In this document: piece by piece, positions 10,566-23,161 of the stretch
Layout: every line of letters starts with the position of its first letter
Numbering within the stretch: the first letter of the stretch is position 1
Assembly: GCA_015501595.1 (NCBI GenBank)
Contig: JADNRX010000158.1
Span: 55,131-119,130 of the forward strand
Direction: 5' to 3'
Length of the DNA: 64,000 bases
DNA from: Hymenopellis radicata
Taxonomy: Eukaryota > Basidiomycota > Agaricomycetes > Agaricales > Physalacriaceae
Translations under genes and position numbers: made by a program
Notes under the pieces: model-generated
The model's input: the letters and a program-made list of their open reading frames with translations, nothing else
The model's database searches: none
What the model was told of the DNA's origin: nothing

Positions 10566-13491
10566 CTAGCCTGTAGGACCCCACATCGATGGGAGCGGCG
10601 AGACATTATACGCCTGCCCCGGATCATGCAAGGACAAGTGGCGCGTGTGCATCCCAACAGCAGCATTCGACGAGCTATAGTACGCTTCCGGTCCTCCATA
10701 CTCAGAGGGGTATAGTCCCTGAGGAGGAAGCGGATGCTGAGAAAGTGGATATCTATCCATAAACGGCGATTGACTGGGAGGGAAATTCAACCCCAAACCA
10801 CCGCGCATCCCGGCGGAGGGCTAACGTGGTCCCTAACCATCGGCTGAGGCGTAGAGCGAAGGGCGCCGACGGAAGCGAGCCGGGAATGTAATTTCTGACT
10901 TTGCGAGTTCTGCGTTGGCGGAATGGAGGACGCCTGCGATGACAACTGCGGGGCCAGCTAGCAGCGTCCACGTCCATACCAAAGCTTCGGGGATGCACAT
11001 ACGGACTGTGGTTGTTGCGGCCGGCGTTAATCTGCACCGGCTCGTCTGAGGCGGTCGCCCATATCGAACGGGCCTCACTCTTGATGGGGAAAAACCGATG
11101 CTGCTCTCCCGAGACGCTGCGTGAGGTTGGTCGCTTCCCACCTACGAGGACATCGGAGAAGAGCAGATCCTGCGCTGTCGTAGCTGGAGCGGCCGTCATG
11201 GATTTCGGTGTGGTAAGCGACGGCGAGAGGTTGTTCTTCGCAGGGGATATGGGGAACCCGATGGACTGAGTTTCGGGGGACTGAGCCGGGCTGGGCTAAC
11301 CTTGACGGGGTGAGGGGAATGACGGGAGACCGCTTCAAAGGAAGGGTATTGGGACGCAGATGCCCTAAGGAAGTTAGCTCACGATTTAGGCTGGAGATAA
11401 AGGACTCACCTAGGATACAAGACTTGCTCTTCTTCATCGTCGTCAAAGTCCTCTTCATTCAAGTGGCCAAAGGCTTCAGCGACAACATCGTCGGTAGTCT
11501 CAGTCATAGTCTCGTCATCTCGGACTTGGTTGCAGTGAGGGAAAACACCGGACGCGTCGGCTAAAGGCAAAGACAACTTGAATGGAGAGTTCTGGAGGTG
11601 ATTTGTTAGTAGAATGTTTATACGGAACAAAGACTGTCGCTTGCCTCAAATTCTGCCACCAGTTGAGCATCTTTGAGAATATCACCAATGCGCATTAGAT
11701 GCACAACATTCGGATGCTCCCCGACAGCCGAGACAGTCCCCTGTCGGCGAGCAAACAAGCCTCTCAAAGGCAGGAAACCTTCCATCTCCCTGTCCTCCTC
11801 CAGTGCCGATGTCAACTCTGGTAACTGATCCGCAGGAAACGCGCTTCCGAGGATCTCGATAAAATCAGTGAGCACACGCCAAAACGCAGTTGTCTCTTCG
11901 CTGGTGTGCTCAATCAGGTACTTGATGTTGGCGCGCAGCCACTTCATACTCATACGCAGAGCGCCTAAAGTGCGGCGAAATGGCGCTGTGATACGCTGTG
12001 CCAGATCCATGTCAACCGTATCAACTGATCCGATTTCCTGTAAGCCAACTTCAAGTAGGGCACGATGAAGTAGGAGGAGATGGTTGAGAATGCGCGTCTC
12101 GACAATGGACGGATCGAGAGTGGGGGATGTGTCTTTGGATTTCTTGTTGACAGGCGCACTTAGCATGCGATGTGTATATAGAGCGCCCTGCGAGGTGACA
12201 AGAATTTGAGGGATGAATTCCTCGGGAAGGTGACGCTCAGAAAGAAGGGCCTTGAATTCTTGGTAGATGGCGCTTGATTCTCTCTTGGTCAACGAGTCCA
12301 TCCTGTAGATGAAAATCAGTCAAGATGCATGAGGGAAACAATGGTCGTACTTTTGCAGTCCGAGACGCCAAAGTCCATGGAGGACTACCATCTTATCCTT
12401 GAAGATGTCGATGCGGATTTTAGCAATGGGCGGTTCCGAGGCGAGATTATCCTCCTTTGAGCGGGCTTTCCACTGCTCGAGAGCCTTGTGCATAATTGTG
12501 CCCATGTTGTCCGCCGCAGTCTCGTAAGGCTGCTTAACACACAGCGCGAAGTAGTAGTGAACGAGGGACATGAACTGGTCCTTCTCATATGATGCAAGAA
12601 TAGCAAGTTGGTGTGAGGGATTGCCGTCGGTTGCGACGAGAAGTTTGGCTTGCTCGTAGCAGCTCCGGGCCTTTGTGTAATTCCTCGGGCGAACAAGGTC
12701 AAGACCTCCAGGTGGGGCACCTCTTCGGCCGCGACCGCGTCGTGGGGCGTCATCGTGTCCAATTCTTGAACGGCCTCCACCATCATTGTAGACCTCCCTA
12801 TAACGTGCGATATCGCCCAAGCAAACGAGCGCCTTGCTTAGAATGTTTAATCGGCCCTCTCTCTGTTCGGGCAAAGGGACCACTGATACGGTTTCGGACG
12901 GGAACTGATTGTGGTTCCGTCCTTCAGCTGGGGAATCGCCGTCGAGTACAAGGCCCAGTTTGACGAGAGCCGGCTGCGCTTCATCTAGCGCGAACGAACG
13001 GCGAAAGCGGAGTACGAGCTTGGTCCAGAACTTGTCCTCTTCGGCCAGGAATTGACGGAAACGCTGAACGAGCTTACGGTACTCGACTGGGCCATGATTA
13101 CCGTTCTGCTGCTGGGGCGAGGACAAGATGCGGTCGAGGGCGGTTATGCGCTGCTTGTATGATGAAATGAAGAGATAGGACGTCTGCATCCAGAGATGGT
13201 TCTCGGCATCGTGCGACTCGTCCGCGTACGGGTGTACCAGCAAGAGCGTTAAATACCGCCGACGAAGGCTGTCCTAGCTGTTGAGCAGGAAAATGCATAA
13301 GCGTGATGGCCAAAACTCACTTCTTTCGCTGGAAATCAACGTCCTTGTCAAACGGCTCCTTCTTCTTCAGGGACTCCTTCAATCCTGCATGAATACTTTT
13401 TGCCTCTCTGCAAGCACGGAGTCAATAATGGCGAGCAGTGAAACGGGCTGTTTGACCTGGCAAGTACTGTGGGTGTTGATTGGTCGGTCAT
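10566..13491 (-). CDS. EST1/SMG7-like protein (14-3-3-like TPR domain)
   Basis: Member of the EST1/SMG5-6-7 family: a phosphoserine-binding and helical-repeat scaffold in nonsense-mediated mRNA decay or telomerase recruitment. ATG 13491; exon 1 (MTDQSTPTVLA) joins REAKSIHAGLKESL, KEPFDKDVDFQRKNLRRRYL and LLVHPYADESHDAENHLWMQTSY. Family signatures are FWTKLVLRFRRSF, ALVCLGDIARYRE, CYEQAKLLVATDGNPSHQLAILA and LSLVHYYF-like FMSLVHYYFALCV. An intron at 12308-12354 leads to MDSLTKRESS. A 53-nt GC-AG intron lies at 11592-11644. The Ser/Pro-rich tail ends MWGPTG with the stop at 10566-10568. Three apparent one-base losses disturb the tail: G run 11275-11279, about 10956-10960, and C run 10809-10811 (plus-strand bases). 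The conserved core is undisturbed. Confidence 0.8.
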
Positions 13492-14783
13492 TGTATTGAA
13501 TGAGCTGCCAACTATTGAACAGACATGGCTTTCGAGTGGATATCAGAATTGCTCTGTCAGACCAGTTTGAACATGGAATGCTTGGTGAGCGCCTTTACAA
13601 AGGTGATGGTGCGAAATGTGGGTGCAAAGTTTGCCGTTGTGTTCCAAAGGGGTTGTCAGCAGCGGCGGCGATGGAGCCGAGACAACGTCTATTTCCTACG
13701 TCGTACTACTCGTCATTCTTGCCTTGCTAAACGTTCATTGCCATTATGCCTGGCCGCTGTGGCCTCTTCAAAATTGTCCTAATGTCGATGGGTATGCTGC
13801 ATGTCCCCACCTGATGAACACATCTCTAGAACTGCTATGCGAAATCTACCATCCATCTCTCAATTGTTCAAATTGTCTGATTATTAGGCACCGCTGGTCA
13901 GGCACGCCGTTCGCGTCTTCTTTGCGCGCCAATCTTTCCGAGTACAGTATACTAAGAGAAGTTCGTCTATTCCCGCATGCTCCTCTTGAGATACGCGCAT
14001 ATATGCCCTCACCGACTAACTCTTTGTCGCGTATTATAGCCAGGCCATTCCCGCTAGGTCACCCTTTGCGTATCATCCCCAGGCCATGTCCATAAAGCCA
14101 ACTTCGAGTCGCGTGTGTTGATGATGCTCTGCATCTTGCGCTCCTCCTCACTGTCTTTCAGATCTTTGCAGTATTAGGACTGGTCTGCATTCTCAGTTCC
14201 TGCACTGTTGGCTGAGACTTGTGACTGGGATATACGCGCATTGTGGCCAGAATACACCAGAATTTGCGCGCATATTCACCACGATATATGCGCATGGTCG
14301 CCAAGATTTGCCCGCATTGTGATTATTCCTGGCCGCTGTGACCTCTTCAAAATTCTCCTAATGTTGATGGTTAGCAACTGTCCACATCAACATGCATACG
14401 GTTTCTCATCCCACCGCCACAAAACGCTACCACGTCGCGTCTCATGGATCTAGAGGACCGGGAAACCCACCTTCGCAGGCTACTCGATTGCAAGGAGTCT
14501 CCTTTGGACTCTAGCCAGTATCACCTTCCGTATAAGCGGTGCAAGATCTCGGAAACCAACAGAAGGCTGGTATCGTCATATCTACCTCACGGACCACCTG
14601 ATGGACACATCTTTAGAACGCTATGCGAAATCTACCATCCATATTTTAATTGCCTCGAACACCGACGGACTACAATCTGAGCGTACGTGGCGCTACGCGT
14701 CGAACACTGCATCGACGTGTTCAATATCTATATCATCTGAGGACACGCGATAACGCTAGCGCTGGCGATATCCTTCCTGCAAT
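13492..14783. repeat. Intergenic with degenerate local repeats
   Basis: No gene recognised. Two pairs of related segments occur in the same order: 13749-13791 with 14328-14370 (about 90% identical) and 13809-13866 with 14596-14652. The second set is separated by about 225 bp and the first by 17 bp. Between them are several CGCGCAT/ATATGCGC words (about 13990, 14232, 14262 and 14286). This looks like the remains of a duplicated or inserted element. A weak reading frame from 14444 (MDLEDRETHLRRLL) resembles the coiled start of agaric F-box proteins but breaks off. Confidence 0.45.
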
Positions 14784-15460
14784 ATGTTCCTCAGCGCCAA
14801 GATACGCGCGGTAATTCATCCGGAATATCATCTTGCTCTGACTGATCCATTGGATTAGGCCCTCCTCGAAGCGTTGAGTATCTCGAGCACCATTGCATCG
14901 ACGTTCATGGTGTATCAAGGTCTAAGCCTCCTTGTGAACTGCGAATCGCCACTCGTCGTCGTCCTCAGGCATGTTTTTCTCCGTTGTTTTTCCCATTCTG
15001 ACTGAGTGCACAGCGGATCAATGGAACCAGCCTTCTATCGCGGCGACATCCTCTTCTTAACCAACTTCACCTCGCGTCGGCACGAAACTGGGGACATCAT
15101 TGTGTATCAAGTCGGTTCGCGGCAAGACATACCAATCGTACATCGAATTATCGAGACACATGATATCACGCAGAAATCGTGAATTCCTCTGTCTTCTGTG
15201 CTCTCTTATCATCTGAGAGATACTTGCAGGCCTCCTGAGCAACTCATATTGACCAAAGGCGACAATAATCCGGTTGACGATTTTGAGCTCTATAAGGGTG
15301 TTCATTGGCTTGAGCGAAAGCATGTCGTGGGAACAGTACGAGGGTGAGGGATTATCGATTACCTGCAACTTTCGTCATTCACTGACCTTCTCCAAGGTTT
15401 CTTCCTTACGTCGGCTATATATCAGTCTTCTTAGTGAGATCCTTTGCATATCTGCTTTGA
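14784..15460 (+). CDS. SEC11: Signal peptidase complex catalytic subunit SEC11
   Basis: ER membrane serine protease (S26B) that removes signal peptides. Exon 1 MFLSAKIRA joins ALLEALSIS and a membrane span ([16 protein letters not shown]), then [20 protein letters not shown], with the nucleophile Ser in [21 protein letters not shown] (catalytic His) and [10 protein letters not shown] (catalytic Asp) follow, then [15 protein letters not shown]. The SGSM codon is split by an intron 14969-15013 with a GC donor (GCATGT) and AG acceptor. Other introns are GT-AG: about 14811-14859, 15178-15229 and 15349-15399. The stop at 15458-15460 follows a short tail; a last intron at about 15431 is possible. 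No frame break. The plus-strand position in a repeat-rich stretch does not affect the call. Confidence 0.9.
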
Positions 15461-15677
15461 ACCTTATCTCATACAGCGCTCATAGAACGGCCTGAGAACT
15501 CGTATACAAAAATTGGCTAGGCATGCAGGTCCCATCTAAGACTTCACCAATGACATGATCCTTCTTTCATTCGTTGTTTCTGCGGACTTTTCACCCCGGC
15601 AACTAGTGCGAGGCATTCACATGCCTACCACGGCAAAGAGCTAGCTACTTACTACATCTGAACGCTTTCTCACCGAG

Positions 15678-16033
15678 ATGGCTCTGACGACGCCCGCGAC
15701 GAGAGAATACACGCACGCCACCGCCGCACTCTTCTTCATATTCGCCAACGCATCCTCGGGGCTTTACCTGTCTAACGGGAACGGAAGACATAATGTTCGA
15801 GACACCGTATACTTCGCCTTAGCTCCTCGTGCCCGTCGAGAATTCATGTGCGGCGGTCTTAGGCCTCAAAAATTTCATGCTCCCAAGGAAACAGTACTAC
15901 TCTTCACAGGAATGGGGTCCCCAAGCAGGAGAAGTCTCTGTAAAGGGGGTGCGAAAAAAACGGACAACTCGAAGAACGCGAGGAGTCCCCAAGGCGAACC
16001 CACGCGCTGCTCAAGAATGTTCCTTGCTATAAA
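15678..16033 (+). CDS. Small membrane-like protein, unrecognised
   Basis: ATG 15678 gives ALTTPATREYTHATAALFFIF, one hydrophobic stretch, then LYLSNGNGRHNVRDTVYFAL. The protein-like pattern continues in another frame: VENSCAAVLGLKNFMLP, QYYSSQEWGPQAGEVSV, RKKRTTRRTRG, with a stop at about 16031-16033. The two frames meet near 15822-15830 with no room for an intron, so a single-base error or a break is likely there. About 118 residues if joined. I do not recognise the family. The composition (hydrophobic start, basic end) suggests a small integral membrane protein. Confidence 0.35.
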
Positions 16034-17399
16034 GCGAAGAGAAGTGGAAGGCCGGAGCATTAGGAGAATTGCCACCGATCGATGGTCCGGCAGTGGAGTC
16101 GCGTCGCGTAGAGCACTTCTGTGTCTCTTGACCTCGTTTAACTCACGTTTGTTTTTTTGCGCCCTGGCCACTTTTTGTATTTGGCCGCCATTGTGGATAC
16201 GTCCTTCCTTTTTCGGAACCTCATGTCTCCAGGATTCTCAGGTCTGCTTGGTTATTTACGACATACAGACGCGTCTCATGTCATTGTCTAAGCATGAGCA
16301 TGTACATACTCGCTCTTCTCTGTCTTGCCGCTGTGATTGAACCTGACGTCTTCGACAACCTCAATCCCCAGCATCTGGACCGCGTTGAGTAGCCAGCATG
16401 CCGTGAAGATCTCGGGCACCCTCATGTGAGCTCGGTGAATCGGTGCTATGTGTTGACAACTGGCCCCCTTTACCCCGCTACTAGACCCTTCCGCTTGTAA
16501 GCCCGGGAAGCATTTGGACATATCGAGAGACCTGTCTCGTCGTGCCACCGCCACAAGCTTCACATTCGCAGCATCATTTCCCGGTATTCTTGGAGACTCA
16601 AAGCGTTCGGAATAAGTATTCACCTCTTCTCAACTAGTCTCTCCGCCGATGGAAGAGCTGGTTGACATGGTTATCCCGTTCAGAAGGGAAGAAGCCGGCG
16701 GCTGTCCTGATGCTGATTGAGAAACACTTTTCAAACGCCGCATCGATAGCTATGAGCCCCGTCGAGTTGGAGACAATTATCATGTTTTCCGCTCGCGGCT
16801 CGCGGCTGCAGTCCTAATCGCGGGATTGACGCGTCCGGCACGCGAGTAATCGCCAGGAGAGAGGGATCAATGATGCCGACGTCCTGATCCAGAGATAAAC
16901 CGCTCGGACGCACTCGGGCTAGTGTGCCTGGCCCCGCATCAGATAACCGCGCGTGTGACTCATTTTTTCCATGTTCACTTCCATGCTGCAATGCTGTTTC
17001 ATTCTTATTATCATTTGTGAAGGGGCGAGGGAACTAGGGAATGAAATAGCTGGGTTCGAATTCATATCAGCTCCGACGTGCAGTGTTCAGACTGTCAACA
17101 GAGAGTCGCCATCGACGGCGCCATAGGAGTGAAAGAAAAGATGATTGAATCTACCCGCGAAGTGCTAGTGAGGGCAATTCTCTATTGGGGCAAAGGTGAT
17201 ACATAATCTAGTGATGTGGCGTGGCGACGATCATGCACGAGGTGAGGGGCGAGGCAAAGGGTATATCTATCAGGGTTCCATAGAATTCCGACCAACTTAC
17301 CCTCTGTATATAGACCTCACTTCGTCTCGATACCTCGACGAGCTAACTGTACATAACACGTGCGCTCTACACGTAAACTCTTTCTTTTCACTGGTCGAC
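16034..17399. other. Intergenic, nothing firm
   Basis: About 1.4 kb with only short ORFs lacking recognisable motifs or consistent splice structure. It includes the likely promoter of the zinc-finger gene at 17400. Confidence 0.35.
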
Positions 17400-18029
17400 A
17401 TGGAGGGTCTGCCCGAACGCGAGCGCAAGCATGCCTGTACAATGTGCCACAAACGTTTTGACCGCCCAAGCACGCTGAAGAAGCATCTTCTCGTGCACAC
17501 CGGCGAAAAAGGTCTGGACTCTTGTCATTTACTATATTATTCTTTCAAACTTGCTCATTTTTCTCCGTCTGTAGCTTATCAATGCGACTGCTGTGGGCGC
17601 CGCTTTGGCGTGGCCTCAAACTTAAATCGGCATGTCAAACGATGCATCCTTCGTACTTCACCTACGGCAACCACGGCTTCATCCACCACAAGCTCTAACA
17701 CGCCATCCCCTCCGCCTCCCCCCACTAAACGCCGCCGCCGTGCGCCGTCCCCGACCTTCTGGGTCCCCGCTAGTCTTCGTGGTTTCGTGCTTTTGGCTGC
17801 CGCCCATTATGGGACTGTCATCAGCCACCCATCGCCCCTCGATAGCTGGGATGAGCGCGATTCCTGTGCCCCCGCCTCGCTGAACCCGTACCATCCTGCA
17901 GAGTGGGCCAAACTCCCTGGGCCGGCTTTCCCCGTCCGCACCGTCGAATGGCAGCAATCAGACTACTATGCAGGAAGGGCCGCGAATAACGGATGGGGCA
18001 TGGGTGTCTTGGGAGTCCGTGTATTCTGA
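17400..18029 (+). CDS. C2H2 zinc-finger protein (two fingers), putative transcription factor
   Basis: Two C2H2 fingers near the N-terminus: CTMCHKRFDRPSTLKKHLLVH, linker TGEK, then (after an intron) CDCCGRRFGVASNLNRHVKRC, where the last ligand is Cys instead of His. Exon 1 is 17400-17511, the intron 17512-17574, exon 2 17575-18029; the junction restores TGEKAYQCD. A Ser/Thr/Pro linker and a basic KRRRRAP stretch follow, likely a nuclear localisation signal, then a Pro/Trp-containing tail (WVPASL, NPYHPAEW) seen in agaricomycete C2H2 factors. About 188 residues. DNA target unknown. The start ATG follows VNSFFSLVD-type noncoding sequence; MEGLPERERKHACTM fits the family. Confidence 0.75.
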   Translation: MEGLPERERKHACTMCHKRFDRPSTLKKHLLVHTGEKGLDSCHLLYYSFKLAHFSPSVAYQCDCCGRRFGVASNLNRHVKRCILRTSPTATTASSTTSSNTPSPPPPPTKRRRRAPSPTFWVPASLRGFVLLAAAHYGTVISHPSPLDSWDERDSCAPASLNPYHPAEWAKLPGPAFPVRTVEWQQSDYYAGRAANNGWGMGVLGVRVF

Positions 18030-18607
18030 TTTCCCCATGTACGTTTTTTTCTGTTCATCATAGCCTTTTCATATCACTGACTGACGATGGCCGAAATATA
18101 GATATCCCGTTTTTGATTTTTATCTTGTTGTAATGCCATCCCTAGCTGCTATTGCCGTCGCCGCTGGCGTAGCTTTACGAATACGTATTTGTTGTATGTA
18201 CAACTCACTCCAATGCACGCTTGTATGTACACTTACCTCGTGTCTGCGATCTCCGAAATATCCGGAAACAGCTGGAGACTTGGACACTCGGAGTTTAGGC
18301 AGGGCAAAGACTCCTTGATGATGATCCCAAGGTGGTACGCGTCTATCGCGAGATCAGGCTCACCGCATTCTCCGGAACATAAGACCGACTTGCGAAGATT
18401 TAGACTAGGAACTGACACTAACTGGCATCGCTTATAAGACGACGATCCAACTCAATTGTACGGAGTGTGTGGAGATGATACGACCACTGTTGATATCCGG
18501 CGGTACTGAGTGTGGCGTAATTTATATATTTCTCAGTCAAAGGAAAATCACGATATAAAGGGACAGTGGTCAGGGTATATAGTAAATATGTTCGTCAAGA
18601 ACGCCGG
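18030..18607. other. Intergenic, nothing seen
   Basis: Tail-to-tail spacer between the zinc-finger gene and the unrecognised minus-strand gene. No repeat or RNA recognised. Confidence 0.4.
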
Positions 18608-19385
18608 TTACAAAGGAAGGACCTCATGTAGCATCTCGCCGTCTCTAAATCCGTAAACAGTCCAACGCGAAGACGGGTTGAGAATGTCAGCGCCTCCCAT
18701 CCATCTGAAGTTGAGCTCTAAAGGCTTGTCGTAGATTCGAATGTACTCTTTCAGAACGTCTGCGACAGTAGTTTGTGGTCCATACACCACAGTGATATCC
18801 CGCTTGGTGTTGGAAACGGCGTAGACGCCGACGTGCACGCTACGAATCTTGTTTCCAGCGGCGCCACCAACGATCGCCAGGTAGTTGTCTGCGCGAACTA
18901 TGCCTAAACATCGTTCAATCAGTATTGAAAGCGTGAAGACAGATTATCCTGTACCTCTTTGCGTGTTTTCAGGCCCATCCTGTATCACTTTCATCGTCGA
19001 GGATTGTTCCAGAAAATGGAGCCACAAGGCTTCATCGTTCAGATAGAGCTTGAACTCAGGGAGCGCCTCTGTTCTTAGGTGGAATTTTTCGCGAGACGAG
19101 AAATTACAAAACTCGGCGATGGTTTGAACCGCTTTCTGTTAATCATTGGTTATCTTCCTGGACGAGCATACAGCGGGAATGATATACGGACCTCGAGATC
19201 TTGTATAGCCATCTTCGAGAATGGCATATACTTTCCTTTGAAGTTGAAGGTAACGATTGTCTGTTCGGCTTTGTCGAGGATGGAAGGGGTTCGCTTCAGT
19301 AGAGGAGAACGAGATGAAGCGCTTGATCGTCGTCTGGCAGTGGTAGGCCACGAGGAGCCTGATTCTCGACGAATCGGACAGACAT
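18608..19385 (-). CDS. Hypothetical protein, unrecognised
   Basis: Candidate protein of about 210 residues. Possible start ATG 19385 (MSVRFVENQAPRGLPLPDDD). Exons then carry LDKAEQTIVTFNFKGKYMPF, KMAIQDLEK (intron about 19138-19192), AVQTIAEFCNF, LPEFKLYLNDEALWLHFLEQ, and after an intron at about 18903-18951 GIVRADNYLAIVGG, VHVGVYAVSNTKRDITVVYG, RWTVYGFRDGEMLHEVLPL, stop 18608-18610. The first segment joins the second only if one base is missing near 19300-19310. I recognise no family; it looks soluble and globular. Confidence 0.45.
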
Positions 19386-21398
19386 CGTAGGCTAAGTAAT
19401 GATGGTGTTGATGGAGTCGTCCTCGTCTTGGTGGTTTTATACGGAAACCGGACAAAGGCGTCACATACACCATGCTTCAAAAGGGAAGGCCAGAGCGCTG
19501 GCCACGTCCAAGCGCATCAGATGCTAGAAAGGGGATATAATAACACGAGCCATGAAAGAAAACATGCAAGATTGGGCACAAGCGAGACAAAATACGATGG
19601 TCGCAAAAGACAATGAATCGAATGTTCTCTGTGTAAGAAAGGCAAAGGCCTGAAAAAAGCGCAAGGTCAAAAGGAAGAGAGACGCATAGACAAGAAGTAC
19701 GTATGAACCATGGTTACACAGGAGCTCGGTCCTGTAGACAGCTTGCCAATGCCTGATGTTGAAAGCCAACAATGAAGCTATCATTACTAGGTGATCGCGT
19801 CGCTCGAAAGGTGTCATCAATGTAATCGCTAGAGCTTCAGCAGCAGTGTATGACAGAGTCTACCAAAATGACAGCTTTCGTATGTCGACGTCTTTATGCA
19901 GCCAGGTTGTGGGCGGAACCTTCATGGCGAGTAGAATGCAGGCAAATCTTTGGGTGCGCTCGAGTAAACAGATTCATTTCGAAGCATCCGCCATTAGAGT
20001 TGAATCTTCGTCGCGGGGATGGAAGTAAAGCGCAGAGGAAAGAAGTGGCTTGATGGTCACCTGATGCTAGTCCCAGATTTTCCGGACTCACACGCACGGA
20101 CCAGCACTGGATTTCCTCACCCACAAGGTCCCACAATTTACAACTCCATCGAGTTTACCAGAATAAATTACATTGCGCGATATAAATGCACCGAATGAAT
20201 ATATCTATAGGATTTACAGTGATTGACGTGCACTTCCCCACTGGAGTCTGGCAGCGCGCACTTGTATTGAAACGCTTGATGGCTCCGACTCGGACTGAAG
20301 TAGTAATGCTCTAATCACTGCTGTCATATGTAACGACGACGTAGGGTGACTTCGGGAATTCGGGAAGAGATGAGCAAGCAATGAGAACGCCTTTGACAGC
20401 TCCTCTACCGCCCGCCACGGATGTGGATAGATCCACCACCGGAGTCAAGGCGTCCTGGGCGTTACTAACCGTTTTGAGCACCTGCCTTTGTCGATGTCGG
20501 AGGATCGAGTACGCAGATCTGTTGGAGACAAACCGCAACCCATTGATTGACTCCGAGTAAGTAGAAGCGGGTGACATCGTTGCCTTCTAACAGTTGCGCA
20601 GTCCTGTCCTGCAACGCCTGTCAGGATGAATCGGATCTTCAGATGACGCTGCAATGGCAGTGGAGTCATAAAAACTTTGATGAGTCTTTGGATAACGTTC
20701 TGCCGTTTTACGAAGCATCAACCATCGCGCGTGCTTGCACCGTAACGCTCATGTGTCGACCGTTGACAGGTCGAGGTAGGTTATGGATCTGCAGCGGATT
20801 TAGCCTCGCGGGACGTCGCCTGCTGAGATGAATTGGATTTACACTGGCTGACCAAGTGTAGACCTTCAAGAACGAATGACCTTTTTTCCGAACTAGGAAA
20901 GGTCAGACTTTACACCATTACAGAGTATAAACTCAATGTCAACATGGATACTCATACTCTCATCAACAGGCGAACACGGTAATTCGGGCAAAGTGGCATG
21001 TGCTGCTTGCGATTCCGAATGAGTGTGATAGACGCTCGTCGGTAGGTGGTAAGCGTGAGAATTTACCGAGGACTCAAACTGACAGCGCTTCATGCCTCCG
21101 GTTCTCTTTCACGAACGCACAAGCGCGATTTGCACGTTCTTTAACAGCGGCAGTGACGTGAAATGGCATCCTGATTATGCGAAGTTGTGCTGCGTCTGCA
21201 GCGCAAGAAACCCGAGCAAAAGTCGTGCGTGTTCCAGAAAACAGAACGGGTTGATTCCGAGTCGGAACTTGTAGATCTGCTTATGCCCCATTCGTGACGA
21301 TACTAATCACCAGTCGTAGTAGCCGAGAAGCTATATAAAGCCGGCGACCATAATGTTCTTCTCCAGCAGCCGTTCTCTAGTCTTCGACTTTTCCCATA
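19386..21398. other. 2-kb region without a firm gene
   Basis: The only long-ish frame is 20311-20577 on the minus strand (SINGLRFVSNRSAYSILRHR; 88 codons), with no recognised motif or clear splice partners. The last 100 bases (TATAAAG at about 21335) look like the promoter of the SNG1-like gene. Confidence 0.35.
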
Positions 21399-22914
21399 AT
21401 GTCGGACTCAGCCACAGTTTCCATTCACGAACGCGACGAAAAGCGCTCCCCTCCACTTTCACGATCTTCCACCATCCCTACTCGTCCCAATGAGAAGGCA
21501 GCAGGCGCGGTTGTACCTCCACCTCCCTTCCACAAGTTAACTTTCTCGACCCCTCCATCGCGCCCCAAAGGAAGCTCTACATCAAGACCCTTGTCATAGG
21601 CTGTATTTCCATGATCATCATGGTCTTCGCTATATTTTCCATATATTGGGGCGCCCTTTGGAAGGTGCCCGACCATAAACTCGTTGGATGGGTGAGCTCC
21701 TACCTGAGCCTCTTACCTACTTACCTACTTACCTTAGGTTGTCGACCTGGACGGTGGCTCGATAGGATCTGCTGTATCATCAGGCCTTTTAGCGGATACA
21801 TCGCGCAGCGCGACCGTCGCATGGAGAACATTCACAGCGGGGAGTGCCGCGGAGGTATCTGACCTGATCTCCGAACAGAAAGCATGGGTGGCAGTCGTGA
21901 TTAATCGCGACGCCTCTACTGCTTTGGAGAATGCCGACACGAGTTACGATGGCACGCAGGCGGTTACGGTTTTCGTGAACGAGGCGCGAAACGAGAATGC
22001 TTTGTAAGTCCATGTGTACCATGAATCTTCATGAGCTAAGGACATCTTCCAGTCGCACTCTCATTCGTCCCTACGTTACACAGATTCTTATGAATATCGG
22101 AAACTCCTTCGCTGTCGCCCACGTATCGTCAGACCTGGTGGCCGCGTCTCCACAGGCCCTTGTCAGGCCTATCGGTTGGACTCTTGTTAACATTCATCCA
22201 TTCAATGTTCCAGTAGCATCTGCGATAACCTTCGTCGGCCTCATCTACCTTCTCGTGTTGTGCTACTTCATCGTCTTGGTGGGAGGTGCCGCCCGACTTA
22301 GCTCAGGCCTTGAGCCACGGCTTACCACCGCTTCTTTGATCCGTGTACGACTCGCCAGTACAATTCTGTTCTACTTCACGATCAGTCTTTTCTACTCAAC
22401 CTTGAGTCGTGCCTTTCAAGTAGACTTCAGTCGAAAGTAAGCATCTTCTCTACGATACAGATTCTTCTTACTCAATCATTTCCCCAGGTTCGGACGAGCA
22501 GGATTCCCCATATTCTGGATGCTCAATTTTACCGGCATGCTTTCTCTTGGTCTCGCGCTCGAGTCCATGATTACGCTGGTTACGCCCCGGTTCATGCCGT
22601 TCTTCATGATCTTATGGATTATTGTTAACGTGTCCACAACCTTCATGCCCCTCGAGGTGCTTCCCCGCATCTACCACTATGGATACGGCTTCCCCTTCTA
22701 CAATGTTTCTGGAGCGGTGCGGACCATCCTCTTCGGCACGAAGAATGAGCTCGGGCTGCATTTTGGTGTTTTGATTGCTTGGACCGCACTCAGCGTGTTC
22801 ACTCTCATTCTCTTCCAATGGTTCAGGCGGCGGGGTCCCACCGTCGTAGAGAGTAAAGAAGAAGGAGCCGCTGAGGTTGAAGAGGGTCTTCGGAACTCCC
22901 GAGAAGGAAACTAG
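21399..22914 (+). CDS. SNG1-like / DUF3533 multi-pass membrane protein
   Basis: Family of the yeast nitrosoguanidine-resistance protein SNG1: a plasma-membrane protein with one N-terminal span, a large extracellular loop and about five C-terminal spans. The N-terminal cytosolic tail (MSDSATVSIHERDEKR) is followed by LYIKTLVIG and span CISMIIMVFAIFSIYWGAL. The loop has VVDLDGGSIGSAVSSGL, WVAVVINRDAS and RTLIRPYVTQIL. The spans include FVGLIYLLVLCYFIVL and FGRAGFPIFWMLNFTGM; then RIYHYGYGFPFYNVSGAVRT and FGTKNELGLHFGVLIAW follow. Introns: about 21692-21738, 22003-22053 and 22438-22488. A single T seems missing in the run 21542-21544 just before the first span; otherwise intact. Stop 22912-22914. 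Confidence 0.85.
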
Positions 22915-23161
22915 TGTGCTCATGATCTATGTATACGCAGTGTTATATACCCTACATTCTTGGCTAATTTTTGAATAATGCGGGTAACGCCGTTGATACA
23001 CCGGCCTTTTTTGAATGCACTTCTCGTACTTCTAAAAAGTATCGACGAAGTGGACACAACTGGTTGAAGACACGTCAGAAAACGGCGGTGACAAAACCCG
23101 TGCAACAACGCGCCAGATAGTTAGGAATCCCTTCAAGTATGCCAGGCCGTAATAAATAGAG

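Noticed and set aside
16288..16991. Minus-strand frames of 111 and 86 codons between the small ORF and the zinc-finger gene
   Set aside because: No family pattern, no paired splice sites; treated as noncoding.
17050..17070. GGTTCGAATTC tRNA B-box-like word
   Set aside because: No matching A-box or acceptor stem upstream.
20311..20577. 88-codon minus-strand frame
   Set aside because: No recognised domain and no convincing upstream exons; left as unsupported.
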